DNA of 64,000 nt from Marilutibacter spongiae (GCF_014145325.1 NZ_JACHTF010000001.1:276496-340495); one strand, 5' to 3'; shown: positions 34,145 through 44,719, counted from the first letter of the stretch. Notes: a model not told the origin generated them from the letters alone. Numbers and translations: made by a program.

Positions 34145-34953
34145 CCCCGAACGCCCCCCTTTCCCCCGAACTGCGCGAATCGATCGTCGAACTGGCGTAC
34201 CGCGCCGGCAACGCGATCATGGAAGTCTACGAAAGCGATTTCGCCGTCCAGCACAAGGACGACCGCTCGCCCCTCACGGCCGCCGACCTGGCCTCGCACC
34301 GCTGCATCGTGGAGGCCCTGGCGCGACTGACGCCGGACATCCCCGTGCTGTCGGAGGAGTCGGCCGACGAGATCGACACGGCCACGCGACGCGGCTGGAC
34401 GCGGCTGTGGATCGTCGATCCGCTCGACGGCACCCGCGAGTTCGTCAAGCGCAACGGCGAGTTCACCGTCAATATCGCGCTCGTCGACGACGGCGAGCCG
34501 GTCTTCGGCGTCGTCCAGGCTCCCGTCACCGGCGTGTCCTGGTTCGGCGGGCGCGGGCAGGGTGCGACCCGGCGCGGGGGCGGCAACGACCGCGCGCTGG
34601 AAGTCCGCCGGCCGGCGGACGCCCCCTTGCGGGTGGCGGCCAGTCGTTCGCATCGCGACCCGCGCACCGAGGGCTTCATCGGCCGCATGGGCGAAGTCGA
34701 GCCGGTGGGGTTGGGCTCTTCGCTCAAGTTCTGCCGCATCGCCGAGGGCGGGATCGACGTCTACCCGCGCTTCGGCCCGACCAGCGAGTGGGATACCGCC
34801 GCCGCGCAGTGCGTGCTGGAAGGCGCCGGCGGCGCGGTGCTCGACCTGCAGGGACGGCCGTTCCGCTACAACCAGCGCGACACCATCCTCAACGGCGAGT
34901 TCGTCGCCCTGGGCGACCTGTCCCTGCCCTGGCGCGACTGGCTGGGCGCCTGA
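34141..34953 (+). CDS. cysQ: 3'(2'),5'-bisphosphate nucleotidase CysQ
   Basis: A 270-residue lithium-sensitive phosphatase of the inositol monophosphatase fold. It hydrolyses 3'-phosphoadenosine 5'-phosphate to AMP, recycling the by-product of sulfate assimilation. Metal-binding motifs are present: SEESADEI, the WIVDPLDGTREF loop and the C-terminal TSEWDTAAAQCVLEGAGG. The start overlaps the nudE stop (ATGA). There is nothing unusual in length or residues. Confidence 0.95.
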   Translation: MTPNAPLSPELRESIVELAYRAGNAIMEVYESDFAVQHKDDRSPLTAADLASHRCIVEALARLTPDIPVLSEESADEIDTATRRGWTRLWIVDPLDGTREFVKRNGEFTVNIALVDDGEPVFGVVQAPVTGVSWFGGRGQGATRRGGGNDRALEVRRPADAPLRVAASRSHRDPRTEGFIGRMGEVEPVGLGSSLKFCRIAEGGIDVYPRFGPTSEWDTAAAQCVLEGAGGAVLDLQGRPFRYNQRDTILNGEFVALGDLSLPWRDWLGA

Positions 34954-34955
34954 GC

Positions 34956-35807
34956 ATGGCCGGCCCGCCGCGGGACGCAGACGTGGAGACCGGCCTGGCG
35001 CCCGGCGACATCTGTCGCCTGCTGGCGATCATGCGTGCCCTGCGCGATCCGGTCGATGGCTGCCCCTGGGACGTCGAACAGGATTTCGCCTCGATCGCCC
35101 CGTACACCGTCGAGGAGGCCTATGAAGTGGCCGACGCGATCGATCGCGGCGACCTGGACGACCTCAAGGACGAGCTGGGCGACCTGCTGCTGCAGGTGGT
35201 CTTCCATGCGCGCATGGCGGAGGAGCAGGGTGCCTTCGACTTCGCCGACGTGGTGGCCGCCATCAGCGACAAGATGGTGCGCCGGCACCCGCATGTCTTC
35301 GGCGACGACGAAGTCGGCGACGCCGCCGGGCAGACCGTGGCCTGGGAGGCGCTCAAGCAACGCGAGCGCGACGCACGCGGCGAGGCCGATGCTTCGGCGT
35401 TGGCGGGCATCGCCCGCGGCCTGCCCGAATGGCAGCGCGCAGTGAAACTGCAGAAGCGCGCCGCCCGCGTCGGCTTCGACTGGCCCGGCATCGCGCCGGT
35501 GCTGGCCAAACTGGCCGAGGAGATCGAGGAGGTCCGCGCCGAGTTCGAGTGCCTGCGGGCCCGCCCGTCCGATCCCGCCGCGCAGGCGCGACTGGAGGAG
35601 GAAATCGGCGACATGCTGTTCGTCTGCGCCAATGTCGCCCGGCATGGCGCGGTCGACGTGGGCACGGCGTTGCGCCGCGCCAACCTGAAGTTCGAGCGAC
35701 GCTTCCGCGCCATGGAGGCCCTGGCGGCCGCCGACGGCGAGCGACTTGAGAACTTGGCGCTGGACGCGCAGGATGCGTACTGGGCACGGGTCAAGGCGCT
35801 GGAATGA
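34956..35807 (+). CDS. mazG: Nucleoside triphosphate pyrophosphohydrolase MazG
   Basis: A 283-residue all-alpha NTP pyrophosphohydrolase with two tandem MazG domains. The first has the family start MRALRDPVDGCPWDVEQ and the metal motif EEAYE...DELGDLLLQVVFHA. The second has LQKRAARVGFDWP, EEIEEVRAE and EEIGDMLFVCANVARH, containing the EExxE and ExxD residues of the active site. It hydrolyses all NTPs and affects ppGpp levels in E. coli, where mazG follows relA-mazEF; here it lies far from relA and after cysQ. About 20 residues longer than the E. coli protein at the N-terminus. Confidence 0.94.
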   Translation: MAGPPRDADVETGLAPGDICRLLAIMRALRDPVDGCPWDVEQDFASIAPYTVEEAYEVADAIDRGDLDDLKDELGDLLLQVVFHARMAEEQGAFDFADVVAAISDKMVRRHPHVFGDDEVGDAAGQTVAWEALKQRERDARGEADASALAGIARGLPEWQRAVKLQKRAARVGFDWPGIAPVLAKLAEEIEEVRAEFECLRARPSDPAAQARLEEEIGDMLFVCANVARHGAVDVGTALRRANLKFERRFRAMEALAAADGERLENLALDAQDAYWARVKALE

Positions 35808-35842
35808 AGGCCGCGATGCGCGCAGGGCGCTAGGAGGAACGT

Positions 35843-36193
35843 ATGGGCTGGTGGTCCAGGTGGTTCGGCAAGCGCGGTACTGCGGAAAACGGCGAGCACG
35901 CCGTCATCGTCTCGTTCCAGTACGGATCCCCCGACACCGGGCCGCTGGCCGAGTTGGGGGAGCAGCTGCGCGCGGCACTGGGCGACAGCGGCGACGGCGA
36001 GTACGACGGGCACGAGATCGCCGAGGACGGCAGCGACGGCACCTTCTTCATGTACGGCCCCGATGCCGACCGCATCCTCGCCCGGGTCAAGCCGCTGCTG
36101 CAAAGCCACGGACAGCTGAGCCGCCTCACCGCGCGCCTGCGCTATGGCGAGGCGGGGCGCAACGCACCCGAAACCGTGCTCGAGCTCGGCTGA
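35843..36193 (+). CDS. Conserved-looking small protein of unknown function
   Basis: A 116-residue acidic soluble protein that I do not recognise. It has a textbook ribosome-binding site (AGGAGG, 6-7 bp before the ATG), so it is very probably translated. It begins with an amphipathic, Trp-rich tip (MGWWSRWFGKR), followed by an alternating beta/alpha pattern (AVIVSFQYGSPDTGPLAELGEQLR, GTFFMYGPDADRILARVKPLL) that suggests a small ferredoxin-like fold. There are no catalytic motifs. It lies between mazG and the DUF962 gene on the same transcript. Confidence 0.75.
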   Translation: MGWWSRWFGKRGTAENGEHAVIVSFQYGSPDTGPLAELGEQLRAALGDSGDGEYDGHEIAEDGSDGTFFMYGPDADRILARVKPLLQSHGQLSRLTARLRYGEAGRNAPETVLELG

Positions 36194-36203
36194 GGCGGCC
36201 GGC

Positions 36204-36503
36204 ATGCGTTATTCCAGCTTCCGCGAGTTCTATCCCTTCTACCTGGGCGAGCATGCCAACCGCACCAGTCGGCGACTGCACTTCATCGGCAGTTGCGGGG
36301 TGCTGGTGCTGCTGGCGACGGCGTTGGTGCGCGGCAATGCGTGGTGGCTGCTCGCCGCGCTCGCCTGCGGCTACGGATTCGCGTGGGTCGGGCACTTCTT
36401 CTTCGAGAAGAACCGCCCGGCGACGTTCCGCCATCCGTTCTATTCCTTCGCGGGCGACTGGGTGATGTTCGTCGACATCCTGCGCGGCCGGATCAAATTT
36501 TGA
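36204..36503 (+). CDS. DUF962/Mpo1-like membrane protein
   Basis: A 99-residue protein matching the Mpo1/YGL010w (DUF962) pattern: an N-terminal FYPFYLGEHANRTSRRLHFIG segment with two conserved histidines, two hydrophobic helices, and GHFFFEKNRPATFRHPFYSF with two more histidines. Yeast Mpo1 is an Fe(II)-dependent dioxygenase that alpha-oxidises 2-hydroxy fatty acids, and the histidines here are its expected iron ligands. Bacterial members are mostly uncharacterised, so a lipid-oxidising role is an inference. Last gene of the nudE run. Confidence 0.85.
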   Translation: MRYSSFREFYPFYLGEHANRTSRRLHFIGSCGVLVLLATALVRGNAWWLLAALACGYGFAWVGHFFFEKNRPATFRHPFYSFAGDWVMFVDILRGRIKF

Positions 36504-36665
36504 GATTTGCGTCACGTTTTCAGGCGTTTCATCGCCGGGGCTGGCAGTCGTCCGCCGCATGTTCATCTGCCAGCAGGGAAAGCCCCCCTGTTCGGGCAAC
36601 GCTTTCACGGGATATCCACTGCGTCTCCCGCAGCCTTCACGAAACTGAAGCGAGGGGTTTCCCAT

Positions 36666-37376
<711 letters not shown>

Positions 37377-37401
37377 GCGCGGCGCTCGCCGGCTTCCCGA
37401 C

Positions 37402-38676
37402 ATGGCCCACGGACTGCACCGCCAGATCAAACTGGTGTTCATCCTGCATGCGTTGATCAGCGGCCTGCTGATCGCCGGCGGCGCGGTCGTGCTCGGCCTG
37501 CTGGTCCGGCACGCGGTGCTCGACCATCGCATGCAGGCCGAGGCGGATACGTTCTGGACGCAGCGCGCGCGCAATCCGGACCACCCGCTGCCGATGACCT
37601 CCACGATGGAGAGCTTCCTCGACACCGGGGGGCGGCTCGATCCCGCCCTGCCCGCCGACGTGCGCGACATGTCGGCGGGGCTGCACTGGATGCCGCTGCG
37701 GCACACGACGTTCTACGTGGACAGGCGCCCGGAGGGCGTCGTCTACTTCCGGCTGACGCCCGGCGACGTCGAACTTGCGATCCTGCTCACCGGCCTGGCC
37801 TGCCTGTTGCTGTCCATGCTGACGATCGCGGTCATCTCATGGCTGAGCTACCGGACCTCCAAGCGACTGGTCTCGCCGGTCAGCTGGCTGGCCAACGTGG
37901 TGGCCCGGTGGGATCCCCGCGCGCCCGACACCGAGGCGATCTCGGCGACCGCGCTGCCGGTGGATTCGGGCCGGGAGGTGCGCTCGCTGGCGCGCGCCCT
38001 GCGTGGCCTGGCGGGCCGCGTGGAGGCCTTCGTCGCCCGCGAGCGCGACTTCACGCGCGACGCCAGCCATGAACTTCGCACCCCCCTGACCGTGATCCGG
38101 GTGGCGACCGACCTGATGCTGGCAGACCCCTCGGCCTCGCCGCAGGCCCAGCGTTCGCTGGCCCGCGTGCAGCGCGCCGGGCGCGACATGGAGGCGGTGA
38201 TCGAAGCGTTCCTGATCCTCGCCCGGGAAGCCGAGATCGCGCCGCAGAGCGAAGAGTTCGACGTGATGGACGTCGTCCACCACGAGGTGGATCGCATCCA
38301 GCCGCTGCTCAAGGGCAAGCCGGTGGACGTGACCATCGTCGACCAGGGCGGCCCGCGGCTCTACGCCCCGCCGAACGTGCTCAACGTCATGCTCGGCAAC
38401 CTGCTGGGCAATGCCGCGCGCTTCACCGAAAGCGGGCACATCGAAGTACGCGTGTCGCCCGACGGCATCGAAGTGCGCGACACCGGCATCGGCATGGACG
38501 CCGGCACGCTGGGACGCGCGTTCGACCCGTTCTACCGTGCCGACCCCGAGCGCGAGGAGGGCAAGGGCATGGGCCTGTCCATCGTCCGGCGCCTCGGCGA
38601 GCGCTTTGGCTGGCCCGTGCAGCTCTTCAGCGAGCCGGGCAAGGGCACGACCGCGACGATCCGCTTCGTTGCCTGA
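37402..38676 (+). CDS. Sensor histidine kinase
   Basis: A 424-residue inner-membrane kinase, partner of the upstream OmpR-type regulator. Transmembrane helix 1 is at about 12-36, a periplasmic sensor of roughly 80 residues follows (with FWTQRARNPDHPLPMTSTM), and helix 2 is at about 116-145. Then comes a short HAMP-like linker, the HisKA domain with H223 in DASHELRTPLTVIR, and the HATPase with N-box NLLGNAARFTESG, G1 VRDTGIGMD and G2 GKGMGLSIV. The periplasmic domain is small, as in iron- or metal-sensing ColS/VgrS kinases, but no ExxE iron motif is visible. The signal is unknown. Confidence 0.91.
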   Translation: MAHGLHRQIKLVFILHALISGLLIAGGAVVLGLLVRHAVLDHRMQAEADTFWTQRARNPDHPLPMTSTMESFLDTGGRLDPALPADVRDMSAGLHWMPLRHTTFYVDRRPEGVVYFRLTPGDVELAILLTGLACLLLSMLTIAVISWLSYRTSKRLVSPVSWLANVVARWDPRAPDTEAISATALPVDSGREVRSLARALRGLAGRVEAFVARERDFTRDASHELRTPLTVIRVATDLMLADPSASPQAQRSLARVQRAGRDMEAVIEAFLILAREAEIAPQSEEFDVMDVVHHEVDRIQPLLKGKPVDVTIVDQGGPRLYAPPNVLNVMLGNLLGNAARFTESGHIEVRVSPDGIEVRDTGIGMDAGTLGRAFDPFYRADPEREEGKGMGLSIVRRLGERFGWPVQLFSEPGKGTTATIRFVA

Positions 38677-38766
38677 ACCCCGTGGCATGCTCGTGTCAGG
38701 GCCGCGTCAACGCGGCTGCGGCGCGCGCGTTGTCGCAAGGGTCTCCCTCCACCATCGACCGACCGA

Positions 38767-40296
38767 ATGAACCGACACTCCGCTCCGTCCCGCCCCGTGC
38801 GCACCCCGGCCCGGGGCAAGCGGGCCGCCTGGCTGCTGGTCCCGCTGCTGGTCCTGGGCGCTGGCTTCTACGCCTGGCAGCACCGCGGCGCCGAAACGGC
38901 CGAGGGCGCGTACCGGACGGTCACCGTCGATCGCGGCGACATCCGCGTGGGCATCTCGGCCACCGGCAGCCTGTCGGCGATCTCCACCGTGGATGTCGGC
39001 AGCCAGATCTCCGGGCAGCTCACCGAAGTGCTGGCCGACTACAACGACCGCGTCCGCAAGGACCAGGTGATCGCCCGCATCGACCCCAGCACGTACGAAG
39101 CGCAGATCGCCCAGGGCGCCGCGGCCGTGGCCAATGCCCGCGCCGCGCTCGCGACCGCCGAAGCCGCCCTGCGCAACGCCGAGGCCGACTACACGCGCAA
39201 GAGCGAGCTGGTCGGCCGCCAGCTGGTGGCCCGCAGCGATGCCGACCTGGCTCGCGCCGCGCGCGACCAGGCCCGGGCGCAGGTGCAGGCGGCGCGCGCG
39301 CAGATCGAACAGCAGATCGCATCCACGCGCACGGCCCAGCTCAACCTGGACCGGGCGGTCATCCGCTCGCCGGTCGACGGCGTGGTGCTGACGCGTTCGG
39401 TCGAACCCGGGCAGACGGTCGCGGCGAGCCTGCAGGCACCGGTACTGTTCCAGATCGCCGAGGACCTGTCGAAGATGGAGATCGTGTTGGCGATCGACGA
39501 GGCCGACATCGGCCAGGTGCGCGCGGGGCAGGGCGTGTCGTTCACCGTCGACGCCTTCCCCGACCGACAGTTCCGCGGCGAGGTGCAGCAGGTCCGGCTG
39601 TCGGCGACCAACACCAACAACGTCATCACCTATCCGGTGGTGGTGTCGGTGGACAATGCCGACCAGTCCCTGTTGCCTGGCATGACCGCGAATGCGGAGA
39701 TCGAGGTCAACCATCGCGAGGACGTGCTGCGGGTCGCCAATGCCGCCCTGCGCTTCCGGCCGGACGAGGGCGAGATCGCGGCGCCGGCGACCGGCGGTGG
39801 TGCGGGCGGCGGGATGCAGGACGCGTTGCCGCGCATCGCCGCGTCGCTCGGGCTCGACGCCGCCCAGCAGGCGGCCTTCGATGCGGCCCTCGAGCGGCTG
39901 CAGGCGCAGCGCGCCTCCCGCCAGGCGGCCGCCCCCTCCGCGGAGGGCGGTGGCGGTCGCAGCGTCCTGTTCGGCGGCGGACCGGGTGGGCGTCCGCCGG
40001 CGGCCAGTGGCTCGGGCGGGATGAGCGGCGCGATGCGGCAGCGGATCCAGGAGCGCTTCGCGCAGCAGTTCGCCGACTTCACTGCCCTGCTCGACGACGA
40101 CCGCAAGGCGCGCTGGAACGCGGCCATCGGCGCCCTGCTGGGCGCGCGCCGGGCGCCGCTGTACCTGCTGCGCGACGGCACCCCGGTCGCGGTGATGGTC
40201 CGCGTGGGCGCGAGCGATGGCAGCTTCAGCGAGGTGTCGGGCCCGGTCGCCGAGGGCGAAGTCGTGATCACCGGCCGGACGCGCAGCGCGCCATGA
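38767..40296 (+). CDS. MacA-like periplasmic adaptor of an ABC exporter, with an extra helical insertion
   Basis: A 509-residue membrane-fusion protein anchored by one N-terminal transmembrane helix (about 20-37). It has the barrel-sandwich halves (ATGSLSAISTVDVGSQISG; AVIRSPVDGVVLTRSVEPGQTV), a coiled-coil hairpin (about 110-190) and the MacA beta-barrel segment (FPDRQFRGEVQQVRL, NVITYPVVVSVDN). At about 338-463 a non-standard insertion splits the usual proximal domain. It is Gly-rich at both ends and has two helices (LGLDAAQQAAFDAALERLQ; RIQERFAQQFADFTALLDDD) that recall Spy/CpxP LTXXQ proteins. The canonical fold resumes at PLYLLRDGTPVAVMVRVG. Its stop overlaps the ATPase ATG. An outer-membrane TolC is not encoded nearby. 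Confidence 0.9.
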   Translation: MNRHSAPSRPVRTPARGKRAAWLLVPLLVLGAGFYAWQHRGAETAEGAYRTVTVDRGDIRVGISATGSLSAISTVDVGSQISGQLTEVLADYNDRVRKDQVIARIDPSTYEAQIAQGAAAVANARAALATAEAALRNAEADYTRKSELVGRQLVARSDADLARAARDQARAQVQAARAQIEQQIASTRTAQLNLDRAVIRSPVDGVVLTRSVEPGQTVAASLQAPVLFQIAEDLSKMEIVLAIDEADIGQVRAGQGVSFTVDAFPDRQFRGEVQQVRLSATNTNNVITYPVVVSVDNADQSLLPGMTANAEIEVNHREDVLRVANAALRFRPDEGEIAAPATGGGAGGGMQDALPRIAASLGLDAAQQAAFDAALERLQAQRASRQAAAPSAEGGGGRSVLFGGGPGGRPPAASGSGGMSGAMRQRIQERFAQQFADFTALLDDDRKARWNAAIGALLGARRAPLYLLRDGTPVAVMVRVGASDGSFSEVSGPVAEGEVVITGRTRSAP

Positions 40297-41000
40297 GCGC
40301 CACCGTCATCGAAACGCGCGCGCTGGGCAAGGTCTACTCGCCCGGCACGCCGGCCGAGGTGGTGGCCCTGCATGACGTGGACATGCGCATCGACGCCGGC
40401 GAGCTGGTCTCGATCATGGGGCCCTCGGGTTCGGGCAAGTCGACGCTGATGAACCTCATCGGCTGCCTGGACACCCCCAGCAGCGGCCAGTACCTGTGCA
40501 AGGGGGTGGATGTCGCGACCCTCGATGCCGAGGCGCGGGCGCGCCTGCGGCTGGAGACCATCGGTTTCGTGTTCCAGGGCTTCAACCTGCTCAGCCGCAT
40601 GAGCGCGCTGGAGAACGTGGCCATGCCGATGGGCTACGCCGGCGTGCCGCGTCCCGAGCGCCTGCGGCGCGCGCGCGAGGCGCTGGACTCGGTCGGCCTG
40701 GCCGCGCGCGAAGGCCACCGCCCCAGCGAGTTGTCGGGCGGACAGCAGCAACGCGTGGCCATCGCCCGCGCGCTGGTCAACCGACCGGCGTTGCTGCTCG
40801 CCGACGAGCCGACCGGCGCCCTCGACAGCCATACCGGCGAGGAGATCCTGGGCCTGTTCAAGCGCCTGCAGGCGGAAGGGCAGACCGTCGTGCTGATCAC
40901 GCACGACCCGGGCGTGGCCGAGCATTGCGACCGCGTGCTGGAGATGCACGACGGCGCGCTGCACGAGCAGGCCCGCGCAGCGGCGGGGGGGCGCCCATGA
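40293..41000 (+). CDS. MacB-like ABC transporter ATP-binding protein
   Basis: A 235-residue ATPase of the MacB/LolD family: Walker A GPSGSGKST, Q-loop FVFQGFNLL, signature LSGGQQQR, Walker B LLLADEPTGALD and H-loop VVLITHD. Such ATPases drive mechanotransmission-type export of peptides, macrolides or lipoproteins from the periplasm through an adaptor and TolC. In E. coli MacB the ATPase and permease are one polypeptide; here they are two genes with a 4-bp overlap (ATGA). The start overlaps the adaptor stop in the same way. Confidence 0.93.
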   Translation: MSATVIETRALGKVYSPGTPAEVVALHDVDMRIDAGELVSIMGPSGSGKSTLMNLIGCLDTPSSGQYLCKGVDVATLDAEARARLRLETIGFVFQGFNLLSRMSALENVAMPMGYAGVPRPERLRRAREALDSVGLAAREGHRPSELSGGQQQRVAIARALVNRPALLLADEPTGALDSHTGEEILGLFKRLQAEGQTVVLITHDPGVAEHCDRVLEMHDGALHEQARAAAGGRP

Positions 41001-42232
41001 ACTTCCTGGAAGTCCTGCGCACCGCGGTGTTCGCCCTGCGCGGCAACTGGGTACGCAGCGCGCTGACCTCGCTGGGCGTGATCATCGGCATCGCCGCCGT
41101 CATCGTGATGGTGTCGGTGGGGCAGGGCACGCAGGCCGAGATCGACAAGCTGGTGTCGGGCCTGGGGTCCAACCGCCTCGACATCAGCCCCGGCGCCGGG
41201 CGCGGCCCGGGCGGCGCGCGCATGAGCGCCAGCAGCTACTTCACCATCGACGAGGATGATGCCGACGCCATCCGCCAGGACATCCCCGAGGTGCAGTACG
41301 TCGCCGCTTCGCTGCGTGGTGGCACCCAGGTGGTGTTCGCCGAGAACAACTGGTCCAGCCAATGGCAGGGCGTACAGGCCGACTTCTTCCCGATCGAAGG
41401 CTGGGAGATCGCCAGCGGCGCCGTCTTCGAGCCGCGCGACTACGGCACGGCCGCCAAGTCGGTGATCCTGGGCGACACGGTGCGCCGCGAGCTGTTCGGC
41501 GACGAGGACCCGGTGGGCCAGACGGTGCGCCTGGGCCGGGTGCCCTTCACCGTCGTCGGCACGCTCAAGCCCAAGGGCCAGGGCGGTTGGGGCCAGGACC
41601 AGGACGACGTGCTGCTGGTGCCGCTGGAGACCAGTCGCCGCCGCCTGATGGGTGCGATGGCGCTGCCGCCCGGCGCGGTGCAGCAGATCACCCTGGGCGT
41701 GACCCGTGCCGACGACCTGGGCTACGTGCAGGGGGAGGTCGAGGCGCTCCTGCGCCAGCGCCATCGCATCCAGCCCGGGGCGGAGGATGATTTCCGTGTC
41801 CGCAACATCGCCGAGATCATCGAGACGCGCACCGCCACCACGCGCCTGATGTCCTTGCTGCTGGGTGCGGTGGCGACGATCTCGCTGGTGGTCGGCGGCA
41901 TCGGCATCATGAACATCATGCTGGTCTCGGTGACCGAGCGCATCCGCGAGATCGGCCTGCGCATGGCGGTCGGCGCCGGGCCGTCGGACGTGCGACGCCA
42001 GTTCCTGGCCGAGGCCATGCTGATTTCCCTGGTCGGAGGCGCGCTGGGCATCGTCATCGGCATTGCCGGAGCCCTGCTGGTGGGGCGCATGGGTTCGCTG
42101 CCGGTCGCGCTCAACGGCCAGGTGATCGCGCTGGCGGCCGGCTTCTCCGTGGCGACCGGCCTGTTCTTCGGCTACTACCCTGCGCGAAAGGCCTCGCAAC
42201 TGGACCCGATCGAGGCGTTGCGGCAGCAGTAG
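40997..42232 (+). CDS. MacB-like ABC transporter permease
   Basis: A 411-residue permease with one N-terminal transmembrane helix (SALTSLGVIIGIAAVIVMVSVG), a periplasmic MacB-PCD domain of about 230 residues, and three C-terminal helices. The family motif GGIGIMNIMLVSVTERIREIGLRMAVGA and the FtsX-type ending ASQLDPIEALRQQ are present. It completes a three-gene adaptor-ATPase-permease operon located after a two-component system. Substrates of such systems include antimicrobial peptides, siderophores and lipoproteins; the sequence does not say which. Confidence 0.92.
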   Translation: MNFLEVLRTAVFALRGNWVRSALTSLGVIIGIAAVIVMVSVGQGTQAEIDKLVSGLGSNRLDISPGAGRGPGGARMSASSYFTIDEDDADAIRQDIPEVQYVAASLRGGTQVVFAENNWSSQWQGVQADFFPIEGWEIASGAVFEPRDYGTAAKSVILGDTVRRELFGDEDPVGQTVRLGRVPFTVVGTLKPKGQGGWGQDQDDVLLVPLETSRRRLMGAMALPPGAVQQITLGVTRADDLGYVQGEVEALLRQRHRIQPGAEDDFRVRNIAEIIETRTATTRLMSLLLGAVATISLVVGGIGIMNIMLVSVTERIREIGLRMAVGAGPSDVRRQFLAEAMLISLVGGALGIVIGIAGALLVGRMGSLPVALNGQVIALAAGFSVATGLFFGYYPARKASQLDPIEALRQQ

Positions 42233-42292
42233 GCGGTCGCTCGCCGCGGTATGCTCGGGACCTGGTGTCTTGCGCCTGGGCGGGAGGGTCCG

Positions 42293-43312
42293 ATGCGTCG
42301 TATGTTGTCCACGTTGTTGCTGGTGTCGTCCATGGTGATGGCGATGAATGCACGGGCCGAAGACGCCCCTGGGCCGCCGCAGGCAGGCAGGACCGCCCTG
42401 GTGATCCACGGCGGCGCGGGCTTCGTGCCGCGCGAGTCGCTCAGCGACGATGACCTTCGCGAGATCCACGCCACGCTGGACCAGGCGCTGGACGCGGGCA
42501 ATGCCGTGCTTGCCGATGGCGGGGCCGCCCTGGACGCGGTGCAGGCGGCGATCCGCGTGCTGGAGGAGTCGCCACGCTTCAACGCAGGCAAGGGTGCGGT
42601 CTTCAACGCCGTCGGCGGCCACGAACTCGATGCCTCGTTGATGGAGGGTCACACCCGGCGCGCCGGGGCGGTGGCGGGCGTGACCACGGTCCGCAGCCCG
42701 ATCCTGCTCGCGCGGGCGGTCATGGAGCACAGTCCGCACGTCATGATGGCCGGCGCGGGCGCCGAGGCCTTCGCCGACACGCGCCCGGAGCTCGAGCGCG
42801 TGGACAACAGCTGGTTCGACACCGAACACCGCCGCCGCGCGCTGGAGAAGGCGCAACAGACCAGTGCCGGGATCGCCGGCGACGACGCGCCGGCCTATTT
42901 CGGCACCGTGGGCGCGGTCGCCCTGGACCGCCACGGCCATATCGCCGCCGGGACCAGCACCGGCGGCATGACCAACAAGCGTTTCGGGCGAGTGGGCGAT
43001 GCGCCCGTCATCGGCGCGGGCACCTGGGCCGATGCGGGCTGCGGCGTCTCCGGCACCGGCTGGGGCGAGTACTACATCCGCAATGCGGTCGCCCATGACA
43101 TCTGCGCCCGCGTGGCCTACCGCGGCGATCGCCTGGACGCCGCCGCCGAAGAAGTGGTCAACCGCATCGTCACCGACGCCGGGGGCGACGGCGGGGCCAT
43201 CGCCCTGGACCGCGACGGCAACATCGCCATGCCGTTCAACACCGGGAGTATGTTCCGCGGCTGGATCCGGCCCGACGGCAGCCGCGGCACCGCGATCCAC
43301 GAAGCCGAGTGA
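42293..43312 (+). CDS. Secreted isoaspartyl peptidase/L-asparaginase (Ntn-hydrolase)
   Basis: A 339-residue plant-type asparaginase precursor. A signal peptide (MRRMLSTLLL, ending MNARAED) directs it to the periplasm. The enzyme is made as a precursor that cuts itself before a threonine; the conserved site is G204-T205 in YFGTVGAVALD, with the downstream substrate loop AAGTSTGGMTNKRFGRVGDAP and oxyanion residues GAGTWAD and GCGVSGTGWGEYYIR. It removes iso-aspartyl dipeptides from damaged proteins and can hydrolyse asparagine. A GGGAGGG ribosome site precedes the ATG. No partner genes are obvious. Confidence 0.94.
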   Translation: MRRMLSTLLLVSSMVMAMNARAEDAPGPPQAGRTALVIHGGAGFVPRESLSDDDLREIHATLDQALDAGNAVLADGGAALDAVQAAIRVLEESPRFNAGKGAVFNAVGGHELDASLMEGHTRRAGAVAGVTTVRSPILLARAVMEHSPHVMMAGAGAEAFADTRPELERVDNSWFDTEHRRRALEKAQQTSAGIAGDDAPAYFGTVGAVALDRHGHIAAGTSTGGMTNKRFGRVGDAPVIGAGTWADAGCGVSGTGWGEYYIRNAVAHDICARVAYRGDRLDAAAEEVVNRIVTDAGGDGGAIALDRDGNIAMPFNTGSMFRGWIRPDGSRGTAIHEAE

Positions 43313-43443
43313 TCGCGCGCCGCCCGCGACGGCGGCCGGTCATGCGGCTGTGGCAGAATTGCCCGCCGTGGCCGGCGCCGCGCCGCGCGCGGCCTGCATC
43401 CGGCGTATCGCCCCCATGCCCGACCCCAGGAGGTCCGTACCCC

Positions 43444-43824
43444 ATGGCCGATGAATTCGGACACCTGCCGCGCGGCCCGCGCCGCATCATGAAGGCCACC
43501 GTCTGGTCGATGCAGGGACTGAAGGCCGCCTGGCTTCACGAGTCCTCCTTCCGCCTGGAGGTCTGCCTGTTCGTGGTGCTGGCGCCGCTGGCGGCCTGGC
43601 TGGCCCGGACCCCGGTCGAGGGCGTGCTGCTGGTCGGCTCGATGCTGCTGGTGCTCAGCGTGGAACTGCTCAATTCCGCCGTGGAGGCCGTCATCGCCCG
43701 TTTCGGCGACGAACACCACTTCATGGCCGGCCGGGCCAAGGACATGGGTTCGGCGGCGGTCTTCGTGGTGATGATGAACGTACTCCTGGTCTGGGGAGGC
43801 ATCCTCCTGCCGCGGCTGTTCTAG
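43444..43824 (+). CDS. dgkA: Diacylglycerol kinase DgkA
   Basis: A 126-residue trimeric inner-membrane kinase that phosphorylates diacylglycerol to phosphatidic acid, recycling the lipid released during glucan or LPS modification. It has three transmembrane helices and the catalytic pattern SMQGLKAAWLHESSFRLE, then VELLNSAVEAVIARFGDEHHFMAGRAKDMGSAAV with the essential Glu and Asn residues. AGGAGG lies upstream of the ATG at 43444, which gives the usual family length. Confidence 0.95.
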   Translation: MADEFGHLPRGPRRIMKATVWSMQGLKAAWLHESSFRLEVCLFVVLAPLAAWLARTPVEGVLLVGSMLLVLSVELLNSAVEAVIARFGDEHHFMAGRAKDMGSAAVFVVMMNVLLVWGGILLPRLF

Positions 43825-43862
43825 AATGGGCGGCCCTGCCGGACGAACCCCGCGGACGCCCC

Positions 43863-44597
<735 letters not shown>

Positions 44598-44719
44598 GCC
44601 TCCCGTTTCCTTCGTTGGAGAAGTGAAGGCCGCGTGAGGGCGGGGTGGGTGCCGGCGTTGCGCGGCGCTCACGGCAGTGGTGCAATCGTGCGCAGTCCCG
44701 CCCATCCAGGAACACCGCC

